This document shows, in pieces, positions 25,339-34,827 of a stretch of 64,000 nt of DNA. Within the stretch, counting starts at the first letter, position 1. Each line of letters starts with the position of its first letter. The translations under genes were made by a program, and so were the position numbers. The DNA comes from Desulfomonilaceae bacterium (GTDB lineage Bacteria; Desulfobacterota; Desulfomonilia; Desulfomonilales; Desulfomonilaceae), in assembly GCA_041662605.1 (NCBI GenBank), contig JBAZSD010000010.1, forward strand, positions 82,329-146,328. The letters run 5' to 3'. The notes under the pieces were generated by a model. It was not told the DNA's origin and did no database searches. It saw only the letters and a list, made by a program, of their open reading frames with translations.

Positions 25339-26181
25339 ATGACCATTCCCAAAAGAAAACTCGGCAGTACAGGCGAAGAAGTCAGTATAATTGGTCTTGG
25401 AGGTGAAGGAATACTGCGGACTTTTGGATATGATCTTCAGGCTGCCAGACTGATCAATCACGCAATTGATCTTGGAATCAACTATCTTGAATCGGCGAGG
25501 GCATATTCGGGTAGTGAAATTTATTATGGCTTGGCGCTTGCGGACAGACGAAAAGACATTTTCCTGACAAGTAAATCTCATGCGAGGACCAGGAAGGGCG
25601 CTCAAGACCACCTCGTTGAAACTCTATCAAATATGAAAACCGACTATCTCGACCTCTGGCAGGTCCACGATGTTCGCACTGAAGAAGATATCGCAGCTAT
25701 ATTCGGTCCTGGTGGAGCGATTGAAGCGTTTGTAGAAGCAAAGAAAAGGGGCATGGTTCGATTCATAGGAGTTACTGGACACCAGGATCCTGAAATTCTC
25801 CGAAAATGTTTCGAACTTTTCAACTTTGACACAGTCCTGATTCCTGTAAATTCCGCTGAACATTTTTACAACAGTTTCATCGACAGCGTGATTCCGACGG
25901 CCGTGGAAAAGAATATGGGAATTATAGGAATGAAGGTTTACTTCAGGGGCATTGCAAACCAACTTCCGTGGTATGAATCCATGAGGCCTTTCCTTTACTA
26001 CGCTCTTTCCAAGGCGGTCAGCGCTGTTGTTATTGGATGTGACAACATCAAACAATTGGAGGAGAATGTGGCTTTCGCGTCAGATTTCAAGCCCCTGGGC
26101 ACTGATGAGATGGCCCTTCTGGAGGAGAAAACAAGGCGTTTTGCTCGCTCTCTGATGTATTACAAACCAGTTGTTTCATGA
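25339..26181 (+). CDS. aldo/keto reductase
   Basis: 280 residues from ATG 25339, preceded by AGGCGG. The TIM barrel shows RKLGSTGEEVSIIGLGGEGI, then AIDLGINYLESARAYSGSE with the catalytic aspartate position replaced (NYLESA where AKRs have NFIDTA) and the tyrosine retained in AYSGSE. The lysine appears in IFLTSKSHAR and the histidine in YLDLWQVHD. A C-terminal VIGCDNIKQLEENVAFASDF binds the cofactor. It should reduce a carbonyl with NAD(P)H; substrate unknown. The Asp to Glu change may lower or alter activity. The Smr gene follows 12 bases later. Confidence 0.85.
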   Translation: MTIPKRKLGSTGEEVSIIGLGGEGILRTFGYDLQAARLINHAIDLGINYLESARAYSGSEIYYGLALADRRKDIFLTSKSHARTRKGAQDHLVETLSNMKTDYLDLWQVHDVRTEEDIAAIFGPGGAIEAFVEAKKRGMVRFIGVTGHQDPEILRKCFELFNFDTVLIPVNSAEHFYNSFIDSVIPTAVEKNMGIIGMKVYFRGIANQLPWYESMRPFLYYALSKAVSAVVIGCDNIKQLEENVAFASDFKPLGTDEMALLEEKTRRFARSLMYYKPVVS

Positions 26182-26193
26182 AAAGAAATTGAA

Positions 26194-26496
26194 ATGAATA
26201 GTCACGATGACATAGATCCAACAATAGAGGTACCAATCGAACTTCCGATAGATGGAGTCCTGGACCTTCACACCTTTTTGCCTCGTGAGTTGGGTGATCT
26301 CCTTCAGGACTATATCCAGGGGTGTCTGGACTCCGGCATCATCGATATAAGAATCATTCATGGAAAAGGTAAGGGGATTCTCCGAAACCGAGTTTACTCA
26401 ATTCTAAAAAGACATCCTTGTGTCGAAAGGTTCGTTCAGGCTCCTGAAGAAGCCGGAGGATGGGGGGCCGTCCTGGTACGACTCAAGGTGAACTGA
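26194..26496 (+). CDS. Smr-domain protein
   Basis: 100 residues. GVLDLHTFLPRELGDLLQDY is the LDLHG-like first motif, DIRIIHGKGKGILRNRVYSI the second (H-G-x-G-x-G), and GGWGAVLVRL the closing strand. Smr domains nick or bind branched DNA or collided ribosome mRNA. This is a stand-alone domain with a short N-terminal extension. It lies 12 bases behind the aldo/keto reductase, probably in the same transcript. Confidence 0.85.
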   Translation: MNSHDDIDPTIEVPIELPIDGVLDLHTFLPRELGDLLQDYIQGCLDSGIIDIRIIHGKGKGILRNRVYSILKRHPCVERFVQAPEEAGGWGAVLVRLKVN

Positions 26497-26571
26497 CTGA
26501 AAAGATTGACCAACTCACAATACTTACTACTAATCCAGCAAAACCAATTTCGGGATGTGCGATGTTCCTGA

Positions 26572-26600
26572 TGTTTTCAAAAGGGATTGGCTGGTATAAT
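26572..26600 (+). promoter_or_regulatory. promoter of the PLD-family gene
   Basis: A consensus TATAAT at 26595-26600 lies about 35 bases before the start at 26635. An upstream TGTTTT (26572-26577) at 17 bases spacing is a weak -35 element. Confidence 0.45.
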
Positions 26601-26634
26601 GACATTGTAAGTACAAAACTGTTCGGTGCGCATC

Positions 26635-27186
26635 ATGACTATCCCAAGAATCTCCAGATCATTGTTTGTTTCACTCCTCCTTGTGGCGACCGCTTTTGGT
26701 CATGGCTTTTGCGAGGAGTTGACTCTGACCAACGCTCCAACGGTTGTATGTTTCAGTCCGGAGGGCCAATGTTCAAGATCGATTATCAGGGCAATTGACT
26801 CCGCCAAGACCCAGATACTTGTCCAGGCTTATTCATTCACATCGTCCCGGATTGCCAAGGCCCTTTTGAAAGCGCGAAAAAGAGGCGTAAATGTCGAGGT
26901 CATTCTTGATAAGATCCACCTGACGGACAATTACTCGTCCGCAACTTTTCTGGCCAATTCGGGTATCCGGACTTACGTTGACCAGGCGCACAATATTGCC
27001 CACAACAAAATAATGATTATTGACAGCGACACCGTTGTCACCGGCTCATTTAACTTTACCCGTGCGGCGGATGAACAAAATGCGGAGAACGTCCTGATAA
27101 TCAAATCAGCGGAACTTGCGAAACTCTACCTGGCTAATTGGCAAGATCACCGGCGCCATTCCGAGATCTTCAAATCGAGAAGATAA
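26635..27186 (+). CDS. secreted phospholipase D-family nuclease
   Basis: 183 residues from ATG 26635; GTG 26626 is an alternative. A signal peptide (ISRSLFVSLLLVATAFGHGF) leads to a single-HKD PLD domain: ILVQAYSFTSSRIAKALLKA, RKRGVNVEVILDK, and the catalytic H-x-K-x4-D in HNKIMIIDSDTVVTGSFNFT. Single-HKD proteins of this size (Nuc/EndA type) act as dimers and hydrolyse DNA or phosphodiesters in the periplasm. It has its own promoter. Confidence 0.88.
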   Translation: MTIPRISRSLFVSLLLVATAFGHGFCEELTLTNAPTVVCFSPEGQCSRSIIRAIDSAKTQILVQAYSFTSSRIAKALLKARKRGVNVEVILDKIHLTDNYSSATFLANSGIRTYVDQAHNIAHNKIMIIDSDTVVTGSFNFTRAADEQNAENVLIIKSAELAKLYLANWQDHRRHSEIFKSRR

Positions 27187-27279
27187 AGCCGCTGAGACTG
27201 GCAAAAGCGGGATTTTCGGGCCCATGAGATTAGAACATGCGAGAAATTGCAAACGCTAGAAAGCTTTTGTAGCGCGAGA

Positions 27280-28860
27280 TCACATTTTATAACGTTCAAC
27301 GAGTTCCTTGAGGGAATTTCCCAAGTCGGAAATCTGCCGAGCAGCGTCTTCAAGTTGGGTCGCGCCGGTTACATTTTGTCGGACAGCCTGGTCTATATAG
27401 GCCATGGCGTTTGAAACCTGCTCTACACCAACTGCTTGCTGTTCATTGGATGCCTGGATTATGGTGGCTGACTCCGCTGATTCCAATACACTCTTGCAAA
27501 GGGAACGAATTGAATCCCCGGCGAGTCTGGATTGCTTTACGCCGCTAGCTACAGCCTTAGATCCTTGCTCAGTGGCCATTACAACGGCGGCTATCCATTT
27601 TCTAGTATCTTCAAGAATAGACCTAATCTGTTCTGTAGCCTCCCTGGACCTGTCTGCCAGGATCTTTATCTCAGCGGCCACAACGGCGAACCCCTTGCCC
27701 TGTTCTCCTGCCTTAGCAGCTTCGATTGAAGCGTTTACAGCAAGCAGGTTGGATTGATCCGCAAGATCACGAACGGAATTAACAATATCCTCAACTGACT
27801 GGCTCTGTTCACTAAGCCTCTGAACGGTCTCACCTATGGACTCCATTTCCGTCTTGATCGTAGTGATCTTTTGGACCGTATCTTCGATGGCCTTTTCCCC
27901 GTTATCAGAAATCTGAGCCGCCTGGTGGGCTCCTTCGGCGACCTTTCGGGCCTTCTCGCTCGATAATCTCGCTGTCTGTTGCAGTTCTTCAACCGTTGTG
28001 ACCGTTTCTGTGACAGCCGAGGAGGTTTCAGTGGCGGTTGAAGCCAATTCCGCGACACTGGTGGAAATCTCCGCAGCGGAAGAAGCCAGAACGCTGGCTC
28101 CTTCTAAAGTCTTGGATGTTTGCTCTTTCAAGGAGATGACCATGTGGTTTAGAGCGTCACCCAGTTTGCCTATTTCGTCCTTCGTCGTCACGATTAAGGT
28201 CCGGGAAAGATCCCCCCTTGCGATACCTTCAGCGAGAGCCACAGCCTGTGCGAGTGGTTTGGCCAGAGACCTGGCCAACAGGTAACAGAGCGGGAAAGTT
28301 AACAGGATAAGAAAAACTGTCCCAAGAATCATTATTTTTTCGGTCCATGCCTCACCGGCGTGTCCGGCAGCCTCCTGCTCGGCAAGTGTCAAAGTCTCTT
28401 TTTTCCTGAAGTTGTGTATTGCGTCATCAAACTTTTCCCAATCATCGTGTCCCTTCACCATTTTACGGGATTTAATGGAAGGCTCCGCCGCTTCTTTTTT
28501 CCACCTCTCGAGATGTGCATGAGCTTCGTCGATAGTAGCTTTTTGGGCGCCTGAAATAATTTGCGCTCGAAGCTGCTGAAAAGACTTTCCATAGTCCTTT
28601 TCGGCCTGTCTATAGGGTTCCAGGGAGCTTTCCTTTCGAGTGAGCAAGAAACCTTCCAGGCCGGATTTCATATCGTGAGCGTATTCCTGAACCTTCATAG
28701 ACAGCATTAAGGTTTTATAGGATTGTTCAACCTGGTTCACCAGCTTTAGGAGGTCTCTGAGAGCAAACACCCCAACCGTGGACAAAATTATGACCAGTAG
28801 TATAGGAACGAGGGTCGTAACCGTAATCTTGGTCGTCAATCCTAGGTTGCGGAATCTCAT
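27280..28860 (-). CDS. methyl-accepting chemotaxis protein with CHASE3-like sensor
   Basis: 526 residues. A first membrane helix (TTLVPILLVIILSTVGVFAL) is followed by a periplasmic helical sensor of CHASE3/4HB type (EYAHDMKSGLEGFLLTRKES). A second helix (IMILGTVFLILLTFPLCYLL), a HAMP domain (RSLAKPLAQAVALAEGIARG) and the signalling domain come next. The hairpin tip reads EQGKGFAVVAAEIKILADRS. It would relay a signal to CheA/CheW; the ligand is unknown. No che genes are nearby. Confidence 0.92.
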   Translation of the reverse strand: MRFRNLGLTTKITVTTLVPILLVIILSTVGVFALRDLLKLVNQVEQSYKTLMLSMKVQEYAHDMKSGLEGFLLTRKESSLEPYRQAEKDYGKSFQQLRAQIISGAQKATIDEAHAHLERWKKEAAEPSIKSRKMVKGHDDWEKFDDAIHNFRKKETLTLAEQEAAGHAGEAWTEKIMILGTVFLILLTFPLCYLLARSLAKPLAQAVALAEGIARGDLSRTLIVTTKDEIGKLGDALNHMVISLKEQTSKTLEGASVLASSAAEISTSVAELASTATETSSAVTETVTTVEELQQTARLSSEKARKVAEGAHQAAQISDNGEKAIEDTVQKITTIKTEMESIGETVQRLSEQSQSVEDIVNSVRDLADQSNLLAVNASIEAAKAGEQGKGFAVVAAEIKILADRSREATEQIRSILEDTRKWIAAVVMATEQGSKAVASGVKQSRLAGDSIRSLCKSVLESAESATIIQASNEQQAVGVEQVSNAMAYIDQAVRQNVTGATQLEDAARQISDLGNSLKELVERYKM

Positions 28861-28981
28861 GAGAATCTCCTCGTAATAGAAGCTCAGTCTCGAACATGAT
28901 CTGAAGTACCTGGGAAAATTGGCTTATTTTATAACATATCGAAACTACTTGTAAAGAAGAATCGCATACAGGGCTGCGCCA

Positions 28982-29011
28982 TTGCAAAGGGCCATTGAGT
29001 AAGTATATATT
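28982..29011 (+). promoter_or_regulatory. probable mnmG promoter
   Basis: TTGCAA at 28982-28987 and TATATA/TATATT at 29004-29011 are spaced 16-18 bases, about 30 bases before the mnmG start. Confidence 0.4.
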
Positions 29012-29041
29012 CCGTATGAAATCCTGACTCGTGGTTTTTTG

Positions 29042-30919
29042 ATGAAAAGCTGGAATGAAACTGACATAATTGTTGTGGGTGCGGGACACGCGGGCTGTGA
29101 GGCAGCCTTGGCCATCGCTCGTATGGGATTAAGTGTATGGCTCTATACTCTCAATGTAGACACCATCGGACTAATGCCATGCAACCCCTCCATCGGCGGT
29201 ATAGGTAAAGGTCACTTGGTGAAAGAAATTGACGCCCTTGGCGGTGAAATGGGGGCCGCCGCCGACAAGAGTTGCATTCAGTACAAGTTGCTCGGTATCA
29301 GCAAGGGACCTGCCGTTCGAGGATCAAGAATGCAATGCGATCGGCTCGATTATTCTGCCGCCATGAGGACCGCTGTGGAAGCTCAGGAGAATATCCTAAT
29401 ACGTCAGGAGATGGTTGACAGCCTAGTAATTAAGGACGCCAAATGTCGCGGAGTAGTAGAAAGAACCGGATATGAGGTTACGGCTGGATCCGTAATACTG
29501 GCCACCGGTACCTTTCTGGATGGGACAATCCATGTTGGACCGGTCAATTACAAGGCCGGCAGGGCAGGGGAGTTCCCATCAATAAGCCTGGCAAGACAAT
29601 TGAGAGACCTTGGCTTACCATCGGGGCGATTCAAGACTGGCACCCCTCCAAGAATAAAACGATCCAGCATCGACTTTTCGGTAATGTCCGAAGATACAGG
29701 TGACCTTAAGGTCATACCCTTCTCCATGAGAACCGTTTCTATTAATCGTCCTGTGAAATCTTGTTTCAAAACTCGTACGTCTGCGGCCACTCATGAGTTT
29801 GTCACGAAACACTTGCGCAAGTCTTCCCTTTACTCTGGCGCTATTCAGGGAAAGCCCGCCAGATACTGTCCGTCTTTGGAAGACAAGATCGCCCGTTTCC
29901 CAGAACGGGGGAGTCATCCCGTAGTTGCCGAACCGGAGGGGCTTAACACAACCGAAATATATCTCAAGGGGTTGGGGAATTCATTACCCGCCGACCTGCA
30001 ATATGAACTTCTTCACACCGTGCCTGGGCTTGAGGCTGTGGAAATTGTGCGGCCTGCGTATGCTATTGAATATGATTTCGTAGACCCCAGATGTCTCAAA
30101 CTCTCCCTCGAGACAAAACTCGTCGCCAACCTTTATTTGGCTGGACAAATCAATGGAACTTCAGGCTATGAAGAAGCCGCAGCCCAAGGCTTAATGGCAG
30201 GTATAAACGCCGCTCTAAAACTGAAGGAACAGGAACCCATGATTCTCGACCGTTCCGAGGCCTATATAGGCGTAATGATCGATGACCTGGTTACCAGGGG
30301 AGTTCTTGAACCCTATCGGATGTTCACATCCAGGGCGGAACACAGGCTACTGTTAAGAGAAGATAATGCGGATGAACGTCTCGTTAAGAAGGGCGCTTCA
30401 ATAGGTTTGTTGAGTTCTGACACACTACGGATCGTTGAAGAGAGGCAAAAAGACCTCAAAAATCACTTGAATCAACTCAATGAAATTCGAATTAAACCTT
30501 CCGCCGAACTTAACGATCTGGTGATTTCTCGGGGAGGGTCAGAAATGCGTGAAGCCATGTCCGCCGCCAAGTTTTTGAAAAGACCGGAAATTAGATTCGC
30601 AGATCTCGAAAGACTGGGTTTCTGGGAAAACGAGAAGATTGATGAAAAACTGCAGTCACAAATCGAAATAGAACTCAAATATGAAGGATATATAAAGAGA
30701 CAAAAGCGTGAGGCTGAACAGTTTGTCCGACTGGAGAAGGTGAGAATCCCGGAGGACTTTGATTATGAGTCGGTTCCGGGATTGTCACGTGAGTTAAAAG
30801 AGCGACTGGGCTCAACTCGACCACACTCGATAGGGCACGTTTCCCGAGTTTCCGGAGTGACTCCGGCCGCAGTCACCGCCATCATGGTAATGATACGCAG
30901 CGCCCAGGCTAGAGTCTGA
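29042..30919 (+). CDS. mnmG: tRNA uridine-5-carboxymethylaminomethyl modification enzyme MnmG (GidA)
   Basis: 625 residues from ATG 29042. The FAD-binding GAGHAGCEAALAIARMG (Rossmann), NPSIGGIGKGHLVKEIDALGG and the second signature GYEEAAAQGLMAGINAAL are diagnostic. The C-terminal domain that binds MnmE and tRNA is complete (SVPGLSRELKERL, TRPHSIGHVSRVSGVTPAA). With MnmE it installs cmnm5 on wobble U34 using methylene-THF and FADH2. No rsmG or parA follows; the next gene is on the other strand. Confidence 0.96.
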   Translation: MKSWNETDIIVVGAGHAGCEAALAIARMGLSVWLYTLNVDTIGLMPCNPSIGGIGKGHLVKEIDALGGEMGAAADKSCIQYKLLGISKGPAVRGSRMQCDRLDYSAAMRTAVEAQENILIRQEMVDSLVIKDAKCRGVVERTGYEVTAGSVILATGTFLDGTIHVGPVNYKAGRAGEFPSISLARQLRDLGLPSGRFKTGTPPRIKRSSIDFSVMSEDTGDLKVIPFSMRTVSINRPVKSCFKTRTSAATHEFVTKHLRKSSLYSGAIQGKPARYCPSLEDKIARFPERGSHPVVAEPEGLNTTEIYLKGLGNSLPADLQYELLHTVPGLEAVEIVRPAYAIEYDFVDPRCLKLSLETKLVANLYLAGQINGTSGYEEAAAQGLMAGINAALKLKEQEPMILDRSEAYIGVMIDDLVTRGVLEPYRMFTSRAEHRLLLREDNADERLVKKGASIGLLSSDTLRIVEERQKDLKNHLNQLNEIRIKPSAELNDLVISRGGSEMREAMSAAKFLKRPEIRFADLERLGFWENEKIDEKLQSQIEIELKYEGYIKRQKREAEQFVRLEKVRIPEDFDYESVPGLSRELKERLGSTRPHSIGHVSRVSGVTPAAVTAIMVMIRSAQARV

Positions 30920-31079
30920 TCTGAATTAGACTGTCTCATCCGAAAAGGCCGGGTAATTCCATCATTTTCAGCGTATTTCCCAACATCCGAAACTGGTTGG
31001 TATATCGAGCAAAATACATAGATGGCATGGCTAATATGGAGAGTCACAGCATTAAGAACATGACCCATTTGGCGATTAA

Positions 31080-32570
31080 TCACTCTTTCTTCAATAGTTG
31101 ATCCAGATCAACCCTCAGTTTTCCTATAAACGCCCCGTTCACGATATAAATCACATGCTTTTCGTCGTTTGGAGGTTCCACCATAGCGTATGCGATCTTC
31201 GGGACCTTTGGAGCATCCAGCCCCTGCGCCGGTTTTTTGTTGTCGCTTTCCGGGGCGACGGCATGGTCGGCGCCGGTTCGACCGTCAGTATTGGATGGTG
31301 GTTCCTCAGAAGCAGGCCACCCCATAGTTATCTTTACTGGATCCTTGGCCCCTTTCTCATAAATCGACATTACAAGCTGTGGCAGGTTAAGCTGGAACGG
31401 GGCAAGATCATCAGGGATGGGATAAATGACTGATTTGTAATTCAGGTCTTTGAGCGACCAGAGCATCTCGCTTACCAACCAGTCCTCCAGTTTGTCACGC
31501 CGGTCCGGTTGTTCCATTTTCCACTTGTTGTCAGAGGCTCTGGCCAGTTCCCAGTTTTTCCCCATGAATTCTATCAGGACCTTTTCAACTATCCTTGGTT
31601 CGATTGAAACAATGGACCTATCGGTCAAAGAATCCGGATCAAGCTTCTCCCCAGTAAAGAACCTGTCATCCACCACATATACAGGAGCCTCGCCTGAGAC
31701 TGACATGTATACGGAATTTCCTGATTGGCCGCTTCCCGACTTCTTATCTTTAATGGAACCTAGTGTAAGGGTTTTCTTGAAATCTTTTCCGGTAAGTGTA
31801 ATTGAATTCTTGGACTCATTTAGATTATATGGGTTGTTGGCATTCTGTGGTTCGTCAATTATTTCCTTGGCTTTTAGAGTTTCCAGGCTCCTGAGAAGGG
31901 TTCTAACCGACGCTGATTTCGCCGGCGCTTCAACAGGTTTCAGAATGCGCCACTTCCCTTCTTTCTGTTCAAGATCTGTTTCCTGGCCATCCTTGACGAT
32001 TTCAATTTTATTGATTCGGCCAGGAGAAAATTTTGCCACAGACTTGTCGCGAAGGTCGAACAGTGTCTTGTTAACACTTATCCTCAAAGTGTCCGGTACC
32101 AGGAGAAGGCGGGGCTCTCCTTCGACTTTCAAATAATAAGATGATTTGGAAGGATTTGGGGCTCCGAAACAGATCTTCACATTCTTGCCGGGCCCGGTGA
32201 AAGTCAATTCAAGATCAGGCTTGTCCAGCCCGTAGTCCTGCCAGTTGACATCCTTATCCAAAACGGTTTTTTCTGGTTGGGCGAGTGTCGAGGCAACTAA
32301 TAGGTCCTCGACAGCCTTCGTGTCGGCGGAAGTGTTGACAGGGCTGATGATATTCCATCCTTTTGAATCTGATTTCTTAATATCAATGGCTTTTTCATCA
32401 TGTCTCACAATCTTGACATCTTTGATCTGGTCCCGGTCAAGCTGAACGATCCTGGATTCTTTCTCCTTACGGTCTGTCTCAGCCTGTTTGTGTTTGATCT
32501 CCACAAAATATATGTACGCCACTAGGGCTAACAAAACGCCCAAATAGATCAGTATCTTATATGGTTTCAT
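31080..32570 (-). CDS. DUF4340 protein of the Gld-like ABC operon
   Basis: 496 residues from ATG 32570. One N-terminal membrane helix (YKILIYLGVLLALVAYIYFV) anchors a large extracytoplasmic part. Repeated DUF4340 modules are visible: GWNIISPVNTSADTKAVEDL and YGLDKPDLELTFTG, then WRILKPVEAPAKSASVRTLL and YNLNESKNSITLTG. Such proteins accompany ABC exporters with GldG-like subunits. The gene is the last of four, 4 bases after the preceding one. Function inferred from context only. Confidence 0.85.
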   Translation of the reverse strand: MKPYKILIYLGVLLALVAYIYFVEIKHKQAETDRKEKESRIVQLDRDQIKDVKIVRHDEKAIDIKKSDSKGWNIISPVNTSADTKAVEDLLVASTLAQPEKTVLDKDVNWQDYGLDKPDLELTFTGPGKNVKICFGAPNPSKSSYYLKVEGEPRLLLVPDTLRISVNKTLFDLRDKSVAKFSPGRINKIEIVKDGQETDLEQKEGKWRILKPVEAPAKSASVRTLLRSLETLKAKEIIDEPQNANNPYNLNESKNSITLTGKDFKKTLTLGSIKDKKSGSGQSGNSVYMSVSGEAPVYVVDDRFFTGEKLDPDSLTDRSIVSIEPRIVEKVLIEFMGKNWELARASDNKWKMEQPDRRDKLEDWLVSEMLWSLKDLNYKSVIYPIPDDLAPFQLNLPQLVMSIYEKGAKDPVKITMGWPASEEPPSNTDGRTGADHAVAPESDNKKPAQGLDAPKVPKIAYAMVEPPNDEKHVIYIVNGAFIGKLRVDLDQLLKKE

Positions 32571-32574
32571 GGAA

Positions 32575-34053
32575 CTAATCCAATCCTCCAGCCCTGGCGA
32601 GTTTTCTCCTATAAACAAATACGGCCACACCCGCGAGGATCCAGATCAGTGGGACGATGATCACTGGGATTACGAATGAGATCAGCGACTGGTTCCCAGT
32701 AAGGACAATAGGTTGGGCATTTTCGGATTTGGGTCGAATTGCTATAAGGTTCTCATCTTCAGCCAGCCAGGATATGCTGTTCAGAAACAAATCTCCGTTT
32801 CCCTGAAGTTTGAAGAAACGGTTCGCTGCGAACAGCGAGCTGCCGGCAACAACAACACGACCCTTCTTGTTGGTTTTTGTGTCGTTCGCCACGTCGGATT
32901 TTTGCGGCTGATCCTTGTCAGAAGATTTTGCATTGGAATCGGTGGCAGCTTTGGGACCAAGCGCTTTGGCCGTGATGGTCGACACGGCCATAACTGGTAT
33001 CGGACCTTTCTTGCCGGTTTTTTCGTTGAAGTCGGCGACGCCGGAGTTAAGCTGCTGTTCGTCGATGGTCCAGGAAACAGGGCTTGTCTTGGCAAGTTCT
33101 ATAGCCTGGACACCCGGGGGATTTGGAGACACGACCCGAACGGACCTGGTTTGAGGAAAGAATGATGCGACAGTGAAGTTCCTGGTGATTGGAAACTGGG
33201 CATAGGTCGTGATAACCGGCATAAGATAATCGCCACCAAGAGCCTGGCTCATTCTGTCGACAACGATGTCACCTGTGGTCTCGAAGCCGTATTTCTTAAG
33301 GACCTCGCAGAGCTTAGGGGTTTTGAAGGGATTGAGTGTTACTAGAAGACTGCCGCCTTTACCTACATAATCCTCAATAGCCGAAAACTCATTGTCCATC
33401 GGATCGGTTTTTGGGCCCGCAATCACAAGGATTGCGCAATCGTCCGGGACCTTGGGCGTTTCAAGCAAAATGAGATCAGACGTCGTGTAATTCTGTTTTT
33501 CAATCTGATCCTTGGCCACTGAAAAACCCTGAACTCCTGTGTCCGCGGGATCGAGTTCACCATGGCCCTTAAGAAAATACACTTTCTTCACTTCCGTCCG
33601 CAACAAACGTGTTAGAGCGTTGGTCAGAGATTCCTCATCCAACTGATTAAGCCTCTCGGTCTTGGGGCCGACTTTCAAAATGACTGTGGGGTAACTGTCA
33701 ATCTTGTTTTGGAGAGCTAAAGCCCGGTCCCTGTCCGGATCATAAAAGGTGTAGGTAAAATTCTTCCATACGTCGCGGTAACGATCCAACAGATCCTGGG
33801 TGTGCTCCCGACCTCTTTGATCCTTTGTTTCGTAAAAAGCCAGGACTTCGACTGGAAGGTCTTTGTCTTTAAAGGTTTCAATAACCTGGCGACTCTGGGG
33901 CGCAAGTGTATGGCTACCGGAATTGGTCACGTCCCATCTCTTGGGGTTCTGAACGGCGATATATTGAAGAGCTACAATTATTGCCAGGAATATAATGATT
34001 CCAAAGGCTAGTCCACCACCTTTAGCAGTCCGAGATTTAAAAAAATCACTCAT
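32575..34053 (-). CDS. GldG-like ABC transport subunit
   Basis: 492 residues. Two membrane helices frame the protein: GLAFGIIIFLAIIVALQYIA near the N-terminus and LISFVIPVIIVPLIWILAGV near the C-terminus. Between them lies a large IFT52/GldG-like domain (SGSHTLAPQSRQVIETFKDK, VEVLAFYETKDQRG, KKVYFLKGHGELDP, DYVGKGGSLLVTLNP). It belongs with the ABC-2 permease and ATPase just upstream. In Bacteroidetes the homologue supports gliding; outside them the cargo is unknown. Confidence 0.87.
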   Translation of the reverse strand: MSDFFKSRTAKGGGLAFGIIIFLAIIVALQYIAVQNPKRWDVTNSGSHTLAPQSRQVIETFKDKDLPVEVLAFYETKDQRGREHTQDLLDRYRDVWKNFTYTFYDPDRDRALALQNKIDSYPTVILKVGPKTERLNQLDEESLTNALTRLLRTEVKKVYFLKGHGELDPADTGVQGFSVAKDQIEKQNYTTSDLILLETPKVPDDCAILVIAGPKTDPMDNEFSAIEDYVGKGGSLLVTLNPFKTPKLCEVLKKYGFETTGDIVVDRMSQALGGDYLMPVITTYAQFPITRNFTVASFFPQTRSVRVVSPNPPGVQAIELAKTSPVSWTIDEQQLNSGVADFNEKTGKKGPIPVMAVSTITAKALGPKAATDSNAKSSDKDQPQKSDVANDTKTNKKGRVVVAGSSLFAANRFFKLQGNGDLFLNSISWLAEDENLIAIRPKSENAQPIVLTGNQSLISFVIPVIIVPLIWILAGVAVFVYRRKLARAGGLD

Positions 34054-34056
34054 ATG

Positions 34057-34827
34057 TCATCCCCTCCACCGTTGAGTTTCAACGGATCGAAAGCTCAGAA
34101 ACAGGAAAAAGGCCGTGAAAAATAGAAAATAGGTGACATCTGAAACGGTGATTACGCCCTTAAAGAATGAATCGAGCCGCTCCAATATCGAAGTCTGACG
34201 GATTATCGCGGCCATTGTCGGACCTGTGAAGGAGGAAGTCCAACTGATGATCCAAAACATCAACGCAGCGCCAAAAGAGATCGCCGCAGCTACAATCTGG
34301 TTTTCTGTCACCGAGGAAATAAATGCCCCTAAAGCTATGAATGATGCCCCCATTAGGATCAATCCCAGATAACTGCTGAAAAAGACACCTATGTCAAAGG
34401 ATCCCAATGTAGCCATAATAATTGCGAAAGTTAGTGTGCAACCCATCATGATCAGCAGCACTGTTACGGCAGCGAGGAACTTCCCCATGACAATTCCGAA
34501 ATCATTGACAGGGTAAGTGAGCAGGAGTTCGATTGTTCCGCTCTTTTTCTCCTCGGAGAAAAGCCTCATCGTCAACAGCGGCGTCAGAAAGAGGAGTATG
34601 ATGCTCATGTTCTGAACCATCGGACGGATCACCACATCGGTGAGATTGATTCTGGTCATTATTGAAGGATCATTTGCAGCCTGTAGACTCACAAGACTTA
34701 ACAGGGACAGGTTGGCCCAGAAGAAAAATCCTGCTATAATTAGAAAAATGCCAATTACGGCGTAGGCTATGGGAGATACGAAGAAATTAGCCATTTCCTT
34801 CCTAAAGATCGCCACGAAACCGTTCAC
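34057..34827 (-). CDS. ABC-2 family permease (GldF-like)
   Basis: 256 residues, GTG start at 34827 overlapping the ATPase stop by one base (TAGTG). Six membrane segments are predicted, including AYAVIGIFLIIAGFFFWANL, IILLFLTPLLTMRLFSEEK and FFLFLSFRSVETQRWRG at the end. The LTMRLFSEEKKSGTIELLLT loop is the usual ABC-2 coupling helix. It forms the transmembrane part of the exporter with the two following genes. Confidence 0.9.
   Translation of the reverse strand: MNGFVAIFRKEMANFFVSPIAYAVIGIFLIIAGFFFWANLSLLSLVSLQAANDPSIMTRINLTDVVIRPMVQNMSIILLFLTPLLTMRLFSEEKKSGTIELLLTYPVNDFGIVMGKFLAAVTVLLIMMGCTLTFAIIMATLGSFDIGVFFSSYLGLILMGASFIALGAFISSVTENQIVAAAISFGAALMFWIISWTSSFTGPTMAAIIRQTSILERLDSFFKGVITVSDVTYFLFFTAFFLFLSFRSVETQRWRG

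Noticed and set aside
31450..32136. 228-codon plus-strand frame opposite DUF4340
   Set aside because: Serine/leucine-rich antisense shadow of a well-defined operon gene.
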